NCBI GenBank assembly: GCA_043553855.1
Contig: CP121336.1
Location: 310,001 to 374,000, forward strand
Length of the DNA stretch: 64,000 nucleotides
From: JAUIAS01 sp030425395
GTDB taxonomy: Bacteria > Pseudomonadota > Alphaproteobacteria > Rhodobacterales > Rhodobacteraceae
Direction of reading: 5' to 3'
In this document: positions 8,434 through 17,546 of the stretch, piece by piece
Position numbering within the stretch: the stretch's first letter is position 1
How the letters are laid out: every line of letters begins with the position of its first letter
Program-made: the position numbers and the translations under genes
The notes under the pieces: model-generated
Seen by the model: the letters and a program-made list of their open reading frames with translations, nothing else
Told to the model about the DNA's origin: nothing
The model's database searches: none

Positions 8434-9651
8434 ATGGCCCGTGCCGATAGCCCAGCCGCAACGCGGTATACACCCACCTATTTCCTTGCCTCTCTGGGGG
8501 CTGGGGGATTGGTGGTCACTTTCTTCATGTTCCTGATGTTCTGGGTGCCGCACTCAGGTCGGCCGGTTCCGGTGTTCGAAGACATCATGGCAGCTTTTTC
8601 CCAAGGCGGTCCGGCTTTGCAATTTGCCATTGGCGCGGCCTATGTGGGCATCGCCTTCTTTGCATTTTTGAACGTTCGTTCACTGGCGTGGAACTTTGCG
8701 GCCTTGTCGCGGATGCGTAAATCCCCGCAGTGGAAAGGGTTTTCATCCTCGAACGCGGAATCAACCCTGTTGGCCGCGCCGCTGGCATCTGCCATGACCA
8801 TAAACGCGATGTTCATTGTCGGGTTGGTTTTTGTGCCGGGTCTTTGGTCCATCATCGAATACCTGTTTCCGGCGGCGCTGGTGGCATTCCTTGGCATTGG
8901 CGTCTGGGCCTTGGTCTTGGTCGGACGGTTTCTGGGGCGGATCCTGTCGCAGGGCGGTGCGTTTGATCTGACCCAGCACAACAGCTTTGGTCAGTTGGTC
9001 CCCGCCTTTGCTCTGTCGATGATCGGTGTTGGCCTTGCCGCCCCCGCAGCGATGAGCACACAGCCTGCCGTGATCGGTGTTTCGCTGATGTTGTCGACGT
9101 TCTTTGCCGTTGCCGCCCTTCTCTATGCGCTGGTGGCGGGTGTCACGGCGTTCTCGTCGATGCTGCGCCACGGTTCGGCCCCCGAAGCCGCACCGACACT
9201 GATGATCATCATTCCGATGATGACTGTGCTTGGTATTCTCGGACTGCGCCAGACCCACGGCCTGCATACGCTGGACGGGTCGGCCGGACATGCGAGCGAT
9301 ACGCTGATGTTCCTTGCACGTATGCTGTCGGTTCAGGTTCTGTTTTTGGGTCTTGGCCTTGTTGTGCTGGCGCGTCAGGGATATTTCGGTCGCTTTGTCT
9401 TTGGCTCCGAAGCTTCGGCAGGATCCTATGCACTGATCTGCCCCGGCGTGGCGTTGGCGGTGATGACCCATTTCTTTGTCAACAAGGGGCTGGTGGCTGC
9501 CGGTCTGATCGCCAAGTTCGGGATTGCCTACTGGTCCTTCAACGCACTGGCCCTGATCTTTCAGGGGGCGATGATCTTGCTGGTGTTGCGCTTGAACCGG
9601 GTGCATTTTTCCAGTGGTTCCAACCCAGCGACGGCGGTTCCCGCAGAATAA
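8434..9651 (+). CDS. Ten-helix membrane protein, TDT/SLAC1 (TehA)-like, FNR-controlled
   Basis: This 405-residue inner-membrane protein has about ten hydrophobic segments spread over its whole length and short loops. Examples are SLGAGGLVVTFFMFLMFWV near residue 22 and PGVALAVMTHFFVNKGL near residue 345. Size and helix count fit the TehA/C4-dicarboxylate TDT (SLAC1) superfamily of anion channels. I could not find a decisive signature, and a roseobacter family I remember as TsoY is an alternative I cannot verify. The start at 8434 has AAGGAG eight bases upstream. The perfect FNR-type box in front suggests a role in low-oxygen or nitrogen/sulfur-oxyanion metabolism. It stands alone between two terminators. 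Confidence 0.6.
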   Translation: MARADSPAATRYTPTYFLASLGAGGLVVTFFMFLMFWVPHSGRPVPVFEDIMAAFSQGGPALQFAIGAAYVGIAFFAFLNVRSLAWNFAALSRMRKSPQWKGFSSSNAESTLLAAPLASAMTINAMFIVGLVFVPGLWSIIEYLFPAALVAFLGIGVWALVLVGRFLGRILSQGGAFDLTQHNSFGQLVPAFALSMIGVGLAAPAAMSTQPAVIGVSLMLSTFFAVAALLYALVAGVTAFSSMLRHGSAPEAAPTLMIIIPMMTVLGILGLRQTHGLHTLDGSAGHASDTLMFLARMLSVQVLFLGLGLVVLARQGYFGRFVFGSEASAGSYALICPGVALAVMTHFFVNKGLVAAGLIAKFGIAYWSFNALALIFQGAMILLVLRLNRVHFSSGSNPATAVPAE

Positions 9652-9672
9652 CCCCCGCGTCCCGGACCGATA

Positions 9673-9701
9673 CGGCATCCCCTTTTCGGGGGTGCCGTTT
9701 T
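9673..9701 (+). terminator. Rho-independent terminator after the membrane-protein gene
   Basis: A 10-bp inverted repeat (CGGCATCCCC with GGGGTGCCG plus an extra G) is followed by four T residues, 21 bp after the stop of the preceding gene. Confidence 0.85.
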
Positions 9702-9757
9702 GCATTGAAGGTGCCACGACAATGCGGCACAGTTTGTGCCAAACAGTGGAGCGCACC

Positions 9758-10603
9758 ATGAAATCCAAGCTATTGCTCATCATCATTGACGGCGTCCCCT
9801 ATCGCAATTGGCGACGGCTGTTCGGCAATCTCGAAGGCTGGGTGGAAACGGGTGCCGCGCAGGTCTGGACCCATCGCGCGGTGCTGCCCTCGATTTCGGC
9901 CTCCTGCTATGCCTCGATCCACACCGGCGTGACACCGCAGGAACACGGCTGCACCGGCAACGGCAATGTGTTCCGACTGGACAAGCCGGATATCTTCTCG
10001 CAGGTGCGCCGCGCGGGTGGCGTGACCGGCGCCGTGACCCATTCGTTCTGGTCGCAGTTCTTTAACCGGCATCCGTTCGATTTTGTGCGCGATATCGAAT
10101 ATGATGAACCCGAAAGCGACACCATCAACCATGGCCGGTTCCACACGATGACGGGCTACGGGCAGATCAACCAGATGACCCCTTCGGATGTCGATCTTTT
10201 TGGCACTCTGACGAACCTGTGCGCGCGGTTCGGACTGGACTATGGCATTCTGCATACATGCACACTGGACAGCATGGGCCACCGGTTCTTTCACGACTGC
10301 CAGGAGATGGACCACGCCTGCGCGGTGATGGATGAGATGTTGGCCCCGTTCATCCACAAATGGCTGGACATGGGCTATGAGATCATCGTGACCGCCGATC
10401 ATGGTCAGGACGATCGCGGCCATCACGGCGGACGCGGGATGCTGCAACAGGACGCGGCGCTATATTACTTTGGGCCAGCCAAGGGACCATCGCCCGATAC
10501 GGTGATTGATCAGCTACAGCTTGCCCCGACGGTTCTCAGCCGGTTGGGCGCACCCATCCCCGAAACCATGCGCGCGGCCCCTTTTCTGAAGGATCAATCG
10601 TAG
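9758..10603 (+). CDS. Alkaline-phosphatase-superfamily hydrolase (nucleotide pyrophosphatase/phosphodiesterase type)
   Basis: This 281-residue cytoplasmic protein has the metal-binding pattern of type I phosphodiesterases. DGVPYRNW follows the first strand, the likely nucleophile region is LPSISASCYASIHTGVTPQEHGC, and VTADHGQDDRGHHGG near the C-terminus supplies the Asp-His ligands. It probably cleaves a phosphomonoester or phosphodiester, but the substrate cannot be read from sequence. I chose the start at 9758 (MKSKLLLIIIDGVP) because it puts the first beta strand at the N-terminus. In-frame upstream codons overlap the terminator of the preceding gene. The gene converges on the next one and overlaps it by 10 bp at the stop codons. 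Confidence 0.8.
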   Translation: MKSKLLLIIIDGVPYRNWRRLFGNLEGWVETGAAQVWTHRAVLPSISASCYASIHTGVTPQEHGCTGNGNVFRLDKPDIFSQVRRAGGVTGAVTHSFWSQFFNRHPFDFVRDIEYDEPESDTINHGRFHTMTGYGQINQMTPSDVDLFGTLTNLCARFGLDYGILHTCTLDSMGHRFFHDCQEMDHACAVMDEMLAPFIHKWLDMGYEIIVTADHGQDDRGHHGGRGMLQQDAALYYFGPAKGPSPDTVIDQLQLAPTVLSRLGAPIPETMRAAPFLKDQS

Positions 10604-11535
10604 GGCCAAAGCCCCTGCCCCAGACATTGCAACGCCGCCACGATCCGCTCAAAGCTGTCACGTGCCTTTTGCGACACATAGCGCGCGCGCAGATACCCGT
10701 GGATCAACCCGTTTTCATTGATACAATGCGCCCGCACGCCCGCTCCGGCCAGCGCGTCGCAATAGGCTGGACCATCGTCACGCAGCGGGTCGCAGTCGGC
10801 GGTGATTACCACAGTCGGCGGAAGCCCCGAAAAATCACTGTCTTCCAGCGGGGCCAGACGCGGATTGCCGGCACGTTCGGCCCCTGCCCCGTAAACCTCG
10901 TGGTAGAAATCCACATCCGCTGCCGTCAGGCCCGGCGCAAAAGCATGTTCGCGATAAGACCGCGCGTCCCGGTTGCCACCAAGGCCCGGATAGATCAGGA
11001 CCTGCCCGCGCAACCGTATATCCTGCCCCCGCAGCGCACCCGAGACAGCCGCAGCGAGGTTGCCCCCGGCGCTGTCACCGGCAAGCAGAATCCGCCCCTC
11101 GTACCGTTCGCCAACCCAACGGGTCGCCGCAATCGCATCCTCGACTGCGGCCGGAAACACATGTTCAGGGGCCAGTCGGTAATCCACCGCGACAACACGA
11201 TAGCCGGTTCCGGCACATAGTTCGGCACAGATGGCATCGTGGCTTTCCAGTCCGCCGACAACGAACCCGCCACCGTGAAAATAGACAATCGTCGCAGACG
11301 GGTCACCGGCGTTATAGATACGCACCGGAACGCCGCTGGCTTCGGTATCGCGGACCCTGACACCTTCGGGGTGTGGATAATCAAACGCCACGCACAGCGC
11401 ATCATACACGCGCCTTTGATCGGTGATGGACAGATCCACGGCGTCCGGCGGATAGAATTCCTCGGTCCGCGCAATGAACGCGCGGACCTCGTCATCGAGA
11501 AGCGCCGCGTAATCGGTCGCAACATCGCCCGTCAT
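10594..11535 (-). CDS. Alpha/beta hydrolase of the hormone-sensitive lipase family
   Basis: This 313-residue esterase or carboxylesterase shows the HSL hallmarks: the oxyanion-hole motif HGGGFVVGG, the nucleophile elbow GDSAGGN, an Asp in TADCDPLRDDG and a His in ENGLIHGYL. It is probably cytoplasmic. The start at 11535 (MTGDVATDY) lies 2 bp after the stop of the acyl-CoA synthetase gene, so the two form an operon. An alternative start at 11556 would overlap the synthetase by 19 bp. The pairing suggests hydrolysis of an ester or thioester whose acid is then activated to a CoA thioester, but that is inference. Confidence 0.88.
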   Translation of the reverse strand: MTGDVATDYAALLDDEVRAFIARTEEFYPPDAVDLSITDQRRVYDALCVAFDYPHPEGVRVRDTEASGVPVRIYNAGDPSATIVYFHGGGFVVGGLESHDAICAELCAGTGYRVVAVDYRLAPEHVFPAAVEDAIAATRWVGERYEGRILLAGDSAGGNLAAAVSGALRGQDIRLRGQVLIYPGLGGNRDARSYREHAFAPGLTAADVDFYHEVYGAGAERAGNPRLAPLEDSDFSGLPPTVVITADCDPLRDDGPAYCDALAGAGVRAHCINENGLIHGYLRARYVSQKARDSFERIVAALQCLGQGLWPYD

Positions 11536-11537
11536 TG

Positions 11538-13415
11538 TCAGGCAGCCCATTCCCATGGGCGGGTGAAGCCACCCAGAACCTTGACAACATCCGCCTCGTC
11601 CGCACCGTTCTTGTCAAGCTGCGCGACAAGGCCGCGTTTCTTGTCGTCGATCACCTTGGACACACGCGCGGTGACGCCCGCCTCTTCCAGGGCCGCGTTG
11701 TAGATGCGGGTAATCGCGCTTTTGCGCAGGTCCGGTTTGAACACCTTGCCGACCGCTGTCTTGGGCAATTCCGCAAGGATCTCCACGTGCTTGGGCTGCG
11801 CCGCGCGTTCGTGAACATGCACCTTGCAATGCTCCATCAATTCTTCGGGCGTCACGTTGGCCCCTTCGACCAATTCGACAAAGGCACAGGGCACTTCGCC
11901 TGCGTGCAGATCCGGCTGACCGATCGCGCCCGCAAAGGCCACTGCTTCGTGACCCAAAAGCGCCTCTTCGATCTCGGCGGGGTCGATGTTGTGCCCGCCA
12001 CGAATGATCAGGTCCTTGGCCCGCCCCGTGATCCAGATGTAGTGATCTGAATCGATCCGGCCCAGATCGCCCGTGCGCAGATAAGACCCATGATAAAGAT
12101 CCTTGTTCTTATCCGCCTCGGTATAGGTTTCGCCGACATTGATGCCGGGGCTGGAAATACAAATTTCTCCGATTTCATCGGTATCGCATTCGACCGCGCC
12201 TTCGGGCCCGACCTTGAAGATTTTGACGTCTGTATAGGGAAACGGCACACCGATTGAGCCGACCTTTTTGACCCCGTCGACGGGGTTGCCGGATACCAGA
12301 CAGGTCGCCTCGGTCAGGCCATAGCCTTCGACGATGTTGATCCCGGCGGCCTCTTCAAACCGCTTGAACAGTTCCATGGGCAGCGGTGCAGACCCCGAAA
12401 ACGCCAGCTTGACCGAAGACAGATCCGCATCCACCGGGCGCTGCATCTTGGCGGAAATGGCGGTGGGCACGGACACGATGAACGTCGCCTTCCAGCGTTC
12501 GCAGAGCTTCCAGAAGTTGTCGAACACTCCTTCTCCGCGATAGCCCTGCGGTGTCGGGAAAATCACATGCGACCCCGCGCTTACGGCGGCCATCAGAAAC
12601 ACGTGACAGGCCATCACGTGAAACAGCGGCAGCGGGCACATGATGTTGTCGGTTTCGTCGCACAAAAGTTCAGCGCCCAGCCAACCGTTGTAGATCATCC
12701 CGGAATACCGGTGCTGTGCCACCTTGGGCATACCGGTGGTCCCGCCGGTATGGAAATAGCACGCATAGCGGTCGCCCGCGCTGTCGGCAAAGTTCAAGGT
12801 ATCGGAGTGCTTGGCAATTTCCTTATGGAAGCTGCGGTAATCCGCATGGGTGGCCCCGGTAATCTTGGGCCGGATCAGCGGCACGATCAGCTTCTTGACA
12901 CCCGTCAGATAACGCAGCAGGTCGACTTCGAGCACGGTCTTGACGTTGGGCGCATGGCGCACCGCTTCTGCCACCTTTTGGGCAACATCCGTTTTGGGGA
13001 ACGGGCGCAGTGTCACCACGACCTTGGCCCCGGTTTCGCGCAGGATGGACGCGATCTGTTCGGGTTCCAGCAACGGGTTGATCGGTGCCGCAATCCCCGC
13101 GATCGCACCACCAAGCAGCGTTACGACCGTTTCGTTGCAGTTGGGAAGAACATAGGCCACCGTGTCGGTTTCCCCGATGCCCAGCGACCGGAACATATTT
13201 GCCGCCTGCGTCACCTGACCGGCCAGTTGTGACCAGGTGAGCGTTTCGGCCTTGTCGGTCGGACCCGAGGTGATCTGGTAGCTGATTGCGTTGTGATCGG
13301 GAAACTTGCCGGCAGTTTTGCTTAACTGCGCAAACAGCGTTTTGGGAACGTCGCGTTCCTCCCACGGCATTTCTTTCTCGATGGCATACTTGTCGCTGAG
13401 ACCTGCAAAGGCCAT
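11538..13415 (-). CDS. Acyl-CoA synthetase (AMP-binding, FadD-like)
   Basis: This 625-residue adenylate-forming enzyme activates a carboxylic acid to an acyl-AMP and then to the CoA thioester. The P-loop-like motif HTGGTTGMPK near residue 229 and the A5 region GYGLTEATCLVSGNP are clear. The hinge is seen at YIWITGRAKDLIIRGGHNIDP, and the catalytic lysine is expected in KTAVGKVFK near the C-terminus. The length fits the family's longer, medium- or branched-substrate members. A strong GGGGAGG lies before the ATG. It heads a two-gene operon with the HSL-type hydrolase. The acyl substrate is unknown. Confidence 0.9.
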   Translation of the reverse strand: MAFAGLSDKYAIEKEMPWEERDVPKTLFAQLSKTAGKFPDHNAISYQITSGPTDKAETLTWSQLAGQVTQAANMFRSLGIGETDTVAYVLPNCNETVVTLLGGAIAGIAAPINPLLEPEQIASILRETGAKVVVTLRPFPKTDVAQKVAEAVRHAPNVKTVLEVDLLRYLTGVKKLIVPLIRPKITGATHADYRSFHKEIAKHSDTLNFADSAGDRYACYFHTGGTTGMPKVAQHRYSGMIYNGWLGAELLCDETDNIMCPLPLFHVMACHVFLMAAVSAGSHVIFPTPQGYRGEGVFDNFWKLCERWKATFIVSVPTAISAKMQRPVDADLSSVKLAFSGSAPLPMELFKRFEEAAGINIVEGYGLTEATCLVSGNPVDGVKKVGSIGVPFPYTDVKIFKVGPEGAVECDTDEIGEICISSPGINVGETYTEADKNKDLYHGSYLRTGDLGRIDSDHYIWITGRAKDLIIRGGHNIDPAEIEEALLGHEAVAFAGAIGQPDLHAGEVPCAFVELVEGANVTPEELMEHCKVHVHERAAQPKHVEILAELPKTAVGKVFKPDLRKSAITRIYNAALEEAGVTARVSKVIDDKKRGLVAQLDKNGADEADVVKVLGGFTRPWEWAA

Positions 13416-13570
13416 ATTCCCGTTCCTCCCCTTTTGGCTGTCCTATAGGACCGGCTTTGCGCCTTATGGGAAAGATGCGGCGAAATCGCCTTTTGCGCAA
13501 GCTTTGGCGCGCCGCACGCAAGGTCAACTTGGCCTGTGACGCTACGGCGCGGGCTGCAATCCGGGCAATT

Positions 13571-15385
13571 TCACTCTGCCGCGATGCCGTCGGTGAATTG
13601 CAGCCGCGCCAGACGGGCGTACAGCCCGCCCTCGGCCACCAGTGCGTCATGCGATCCGGTGGCCACGACGCGGCCCTGCTCCATTACGACGATCCGATCG
13701 GCCTTTTTCACGGTGGCCAGACGGTGCGCGACAATCAGCGTGGTGCGTCCCTGGCTGAGGTCGTCAACGGCGCGCTGCACCGCGCGTTCGCTTTCAGCGT
13801 CCAGCGCGCTTGTCGCTTCGTCCAGCAAAAGCACAGGCGCATCCCGAAGGATCGCGCGCGCGATGGCGATACGCTGTTTCTGGCCACCCGACAGCATCAC
13901 ACCACGTTCGCCAACATAGCTGTCATACCCATCCGGCAGCGCGGTGATGAACTCATGCGCGGCGGCGGCCATTGCTGCGGCTTCGACCTCGGCATCGGTG
14001 GCATCGGGACGACCAAATCGGATGTTTTCGCGCGCGCTGGCGGCAAAAATGACCGGATCCTGGGGCACCAATGCCAGCGATCTGCGGAAATCCGAACGTG
14101 CCACTGAGGACAGATCGACACCATCAAGACAAATGCGCCCATTGTCGGGATCGTAAAAGCGCAGCAGCATCTGGATGATCGTCGTCTTGCCCGCCCCCGA
14201 TGGGCCGACAAACGCCACGGTTTCACCCGGTGCAATATCGAGCGATACGTTATCCAGCGCGGGAATGCCGGGCCGCGACGGGTAATGGAAATTCACCGCC
14301 TCAAAGCTGATGCGCCCCTGAACCGGCGATGGCAGAGTCGCGGGCGTCGCAGGGTCGCTCACATTGTCGCTGGCCTGCAGCAGCTCGATCAACCGTTCCG
14401 TGGCCCCCGCCGCGCGCTGCAATTCGCCCCAGATTTCCGACAATGCCGCAACGGACCCCGCAACCATCACCGCATAAATCACGAACTGGATCAAAGCACC
14501 CGCCGACATATCCCCGGCGCGCACATCATTGGCCCCGATCCACAGCACACCCACGACACCCGTAAAGACAAGGAAAATCACGATTACCGTCATCTGCGCG
14601 CGCGTCCAGATCCGCCGGCGCGCGGCATCAAAACTGCGTTCCGTCACCTCGGAAAAGGTGGCGCGGCTGGGATCTTCGTGGGTAAAGGCCTGAACAGTCT
14701 GCACGGCCTGAAGCGCCTCGGCGGCATTGCCGGACGACGCAGCGATCCAATCCTGATTTTCACGGCTCAAGACCCGCAGCCTGCGTCCCAGAACAAGGAT
14801 CGGAACCACGACCGCAGGCACGATCAGCAGGACCATCCCGGTCAGCTTGGCCGAAGTCAGCAGCATCAAGCCCAAACCGCCCAGAAAAATCAGAAAATTG
14901 CGCAGCGCGATCGACGCGGACGACCCCAGCACCGATTGAATCAACGTGGTGTCGGTGGTGATCCGGCTGACCACCTCGCCGGTCATGATACGCTCGTAAA
15001 ACGCCGGGCTCAGCCCGACAACACGATCGAAAACCGCCTTGCGGATATCGGCCACAACCCGTTCCCCCAACCGCGTGACCAAAGCATAGCGCAGCCCGGT
15101 CCCCAACGCCAAAAGACCGGCAATCACCAGCGCCGCTGCGAAATAAAGATCAAGGATTTCAGGCGACTCGGCAGAGAAATTATCGACAACCCGACGCACA
15201 GCCAAAGGCAGGGTCAACGACACAACCGCGGTCAGCATCAAAGCCGCGATCGCGGCCAGCATCAGAGACCGATACGGCAGAACAAACGGCCATAACGCCC
15301 GCAACGCGCCAACACGCTTGGACTTCTCTCGGTCTTCCTTGTTGGTGCCGGGGGATACAGGAGCGGCGGTATCTAGGCGGGCCAT
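13571..15385 (-). CDS. MsbA-like ABC exporter (fused permease-ATPase)
   Basis: This 604-residue half-transporter has an N-terminal six-helix type-1 exporter domain (residues about 30-320) and a C-terminal ATPase. Walker A is GPSGAGKTTIIQ, the signature is LSGGQKQRIAIARA and Walker B is VLLLDEATSALD. It should work as a homodimer in the inner membrane exporting a lipid or hydrophobic molecule. Short cytoplasmic charged ends (KEDREKSKRVGALRALW) precede the first helix. It has no close operon partner: the downstream acyl-CoA synthetase is 155 bp away and tRNA-Gly lies upstream. The substrate cannot be deduced. Confidence 0.9.
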   Translation of the reverse strand: MARLDTAAPVSPGTNKEDREKSKRVGALRALWPFVLPYRSLMLAAIAALMLTAVVSLTLPLAVRRVVDNFSAESPEILDLYFAAALVIAGLLALGTGLRYALVTRLGERVVADIRKAVFDRVVGLSPAFYERIMTGEVVSRITTDTTLIQSVLGSSASIALRNFLIFLGGLGLMLLTSAKLTGMVLLIVPAVVVPILVLGRRLRVLSRENQDWIAASSGNAAEALQAVQTVQAFTHEDPSRATFSEVTERSFDAARRRIWTRAQMTVIVIFLVFTGVVGVLWIGANDVRAGDMSAGALIQFVIYAVMVAGSVAALSEIWGELQRAAGATERLIELLQASDNVSDPATPATLPSPVQGRISFEAVNFHYPSRPGIPALDNVSLDIAPGETVAFVGPSGAGKTTIIQMLLRFYDPDNGRICLDGVDLSSVARSDFRRSLALVPQDPVIFAASARENIRFGRPDATDAEVEAAAMAAAAHEFITALPDGYDSYVGERGVMLSGGQKQRIAIARAILRDAPVLLLDEATSALDAESERAVQRAVDDLSQGRTTLIVAHRLATVKKADRIVVMEQGRVVATGSHDALVAEGGLYARLARLQFTDGIAAE

Positions 15386-15548
15386 ACGGGGTCCTTGTTT
15401 TTGTCGCGTCTTTCGGTGGCAACCGGGCTGCGCCGCATATCACGGGGCCGGTGCGCAATTTGCCCACTTCAATGGCGTCACCCGCGCACAGGGTCAACCC
15501 ACAGTTAGAAGCATCCGATGCGGCACGTCGACAAGGCAAGGAATAGAT

Positions 15549-15622
15549 TGGAGCGGGCGGCGGGAATCGAACCCGCGTCATTAGCTTGGAAGGCTAAGGT
15601 CTTACCACTACACAACGCCCGC
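15549..15622 (-). tRNA. tRNA-Gly (anticodon TCC)
   Basis: Read on the minus strand this is a complete 74-nt cloverleaf. The acceptor GCGGGCG pairs with CGCCCGC, the anticodon stem TTAGC/GCTAA encloses the loop CTTCCAA, the T-arm is GCGGGTTCGATTCCCGC, and the CCA end is encoded. The anticodon TCC reads glycine codons. Confidence 0.97.
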
Positions 15623-16284
15623 TCAACGACGGCGCTTCTATGTCAAACAAAAATGAGCGTCAAGGGACTGCTCGTCTGAAAATCTGCGCTTCATCGTCCA
15701 TGCTTTGTTTGGACGGATCGCGAACACCCCTGTGGCCCAAATTCAGGGGACAAGGTCAACAGCAGTGCAGATTAGATCCAAATGAGCAGATGTTGTTGAT
15801 GCGTTTCTGAACTACCCGCCGAAAACCGGGCACTGAGGTAACCCATGATTTGTTGTTTGCCGATCTTCGGTGAGCAGTTTTTGGAAACACCGTTATTTGG
15901 CGTCCTGCGCTTGATCCGGGTGACGGGCCAAAAACCCGCAGTTATCGAATTGACCTGAACTGTTCCAATGGCGCGGACGTCAGACAGGCCGATGTAGGGT
16001 GCCAGTCCTGCCCGCCGCGCAGCCGTTTTGCCCGGTCTGGGCCGCTGTGGCCCGCCGGGGTGATGCGTTCTGATGGTAAGGCTTGTTAAATGGGCGGCGC
16101 CGCCAATTCGGAAGGTGGACCGGACGTCACTCCGGGGTCTGAACCGTTCAGAGGTCTGCGCCTTGAGGGGACGCATCCGTTTCCAAGGGTGGCCGGGGTG
16201 CCAAGCCCGGCCTTGTGTTGCAACGCGGGCGAATGTGTCGTGGTAAGGTTAATGCGGGGGAAAGACTGCGGGCGTTGCGGCGCT
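15623..16284. other. 662-bp stretch with no convincing gene
   Basis: No gene with family resemblance or a good ribosome-binding site was found here. The minus strand has an open frame of 134 codons (15772-16176), but it is rich in Arg, Ser and Pro, has no recognisable domain, and lacks a Shine-Dalgarno. The segment may hold promoters for the flanking genes or a decayed gene remnant. Confidence 0.5.
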
Positions 16285-17160
16285 TCAGGGCTCGATCAGG
16301 GTGACGCCGGGTGTGCGTTTGATGGTGAAGACGTCTTCGTCATACCGCTCGGTGAGATCTTCCAACAAGGCCTGGGTCCAGCCTTCCACCTCGATTTCTT
16401 CTTCAAGCGCGTCCGGCAAGGCAAATTTGTCGAGGAACGCCGCAACCACGCGGCGGCGCTGCATTTCCGTCAGGTCTGGATATTTTCCCAGATAGGCTTC
16501 CATCCTGGAAAAGCCTTCTTCGGACATGATATCGCGCAGGATGTTATAGCCGCCCTCGACATGGGCATCGTGCTCCAGCCCCCCCAGTTCACGCAGAATC
16601 TGCGGCCAGATCAGGGGCGTATCCTCGTTGCACCAAACGGTAATCGGCACATCCGGGGCGGCGGCGCGGATGGCGTTGATCATGTCAGACCACCGCACGT
16701 CGCACGGATGCACGCCATCCATGAAATGATCAAGCGACGGGTCCTTGGATTTTTCATAGGTCAGAGGGATGAAGGTCGCCGGGTTGCGAATCGCCATGAA
16801 CATTTCAAGATCATCATAAGGGAACAGGCTGCGCAGATTGGCCATGCGTTCCGCGGCCGCGGGATAGAGCTTTCCATGGCGCAAAGCGGCATTCACCACA
16901 CCGAAAAAATGTGGGTTGGACAAGATCACGCGATCGGCGTGTTCATCATCCAGAATCGCGTCCATCAACACATCCCGCGCCTGAGGGTCGGGGGTGTGGT
17001 CGCGCATGGACGACAGGGTCGACCGCAACAACTGCCGGTATTTCCCGGGCCCGGGAACCGAGGCCCCGCCCTTGGAAAAAATGTCATTGTTGCGTAACAG
17101 GCATTTCATCAGACGGTCATCGTCCGTGAAATGCGCCCCGGTGTGAACGATGATCTGCAT
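16285..17160 (-). CDS. Conserved protein of unknown function (sulfotransferase-like N-terminus)
   Basis: This 291-residue soluble protein begins MQIIVHTGAHFTDDDRL, a hydrophobic strand and loop resembling the start of the P-loop sulfotransferase fold, but no complete PAPS-binding motif follows. The middle has FMAIRNPATFIPLTYEKSK, which recalls the 3'-phosphate-binding strand of sulfotransferases (RNP plus a distant Ser). The C-terminal third is acidic and helical. I recall similar proteins as roseobacter hypotheticals. The gene has its own promoter space next to tRNA-Thr and no operon partner. The function is unknown; a divergent sulfotransferase is the best guess. Confidence 0.65.
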   Translation of the reverse strand: MQIIVHTGAHFTDDDRLMKCLLRNNDIFSKGGASVPGPGKYRQLLRSTLSSMRDHTPDPQARDVLMDAILDDEHADRVILSNPHFFGVVNAALRHGKLYPAAAERMANLRSLFPYDDLEMFMAIRNPATFIPLTYEKSKDPSLDHFMDGVHPCDVRWSDMINAIRAAAPDVPITVWCNEDTPLIWPQILRELGGLEHDAHVEGGYNILRDIMSEEGFSRMEAYLGKYPDLTEMQRRRVVAAFLDKFALPDALEEEIEVEGWTQALLEDLTERYDEDVFTIKRTPGVTLIEP

Positions 17161-17293
17161 CGGCTGTCTGTGATGTTCCTCAAGGATAATATTGGCCTAG
17201 CCTGTCGCATCACGACAGTCAAATACGGAGAATGCAGATCAACACCAAAACCCACTTGCACCCGCGGCGCATTGGCATTAATCGGACATTCAG

Positions 17294-17369
17294 GCCCCTA
17301 TAGCTCAGCTGGTAGAGCAACTGATTTGTAATCAGTAGGTCCGCGGTTCGAGTCCGTGTGGGGGCACCA
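17294..17369 (+). tRNA. tRNA-Thr (anticodon TGT), integration site of the mobile element
   Basis: This is a complete 76-nt cloverleaf. The acceptor GCCCCTA pairs with TGGGGGC, the anticodon stem CTGAT/ATCAG encloses the loop TTTGTAA with anticodon TGT, the T-arm contains GGTTCGAGTCC, and CCA is encoded. Its last 15 bases are repeated at 28025-28039, showing that a mobile element used this 3' end as attachment site while leaving the tRNA intact. Confidence 0.97.
17355..17369 (+). repeat. attL: 3' end of tRNA-Thr
   Basis: CGTGTGGGGGCACCA at the tRNA 3' end is found again, base for base, at 28025-28039. With one mismatch the match extends to 19 bp (AGT, then C or G). The phage integrase gene starts 165 bp away, as expected for a tRNA-targeting element. 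Confidence 0.88.
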
Positions 17370-17471
17370 CTTTCTTATACAAGATCATCCGATGACATCC
17401 AAAATCTCTTAGTTTATAGAGGTTTTGCGGTGTCTGTTTGTCCGATGACGGAAGATACGATCCGGTGAAGT

Positions 17472-17546
17472 GCCCCCAGATTGGGGGCGTTTCTGGGGGC
17501 ATCGTGGAAATCGGTAGATTAGGATGCCCCCAAATGCCCCTGAGCG
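17472..17546. repeat. Left-end cluster of GCCCCCA/TGGGGGC repeats (candidate integrase arm sites)
   Basis: GCCCCCA at 17472-17478 and TGGGGGC at 17482-17488 form a perfect inverted repeat. Further copies follow at about 17492 (CTGGGGGCAT) and 17525 (ATGCCCCCAAATGCCCC), the last overlapping the integrase start. The same word occurs at the right end (27943-27961) and within the att core (GTGGGGGCACC). Such spaced short repeats near both ends are typical of arm-type recombinase or Xis binding sites, but they could equally be an operator for the integrase gene. Confidence 0.45.

Noticed and set aside
14285..15295. 336-codon plus-strand frame opposite the ABC exporter
   Set aside because: It is rich in His, Arg and Gln and is a codon-bias shadow of the exporter on the minus strand.
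15772..16176. A 134-codon minus-strand frame between tRNA-Gly and the unknown gene
   Set aside because: It has no recognisable domain, no Shine-Dalgarno, and an Arg/Ser/Pro-rich composition typical of non-coding high-GC DNA. I could not exclude a decayed gene remnant.
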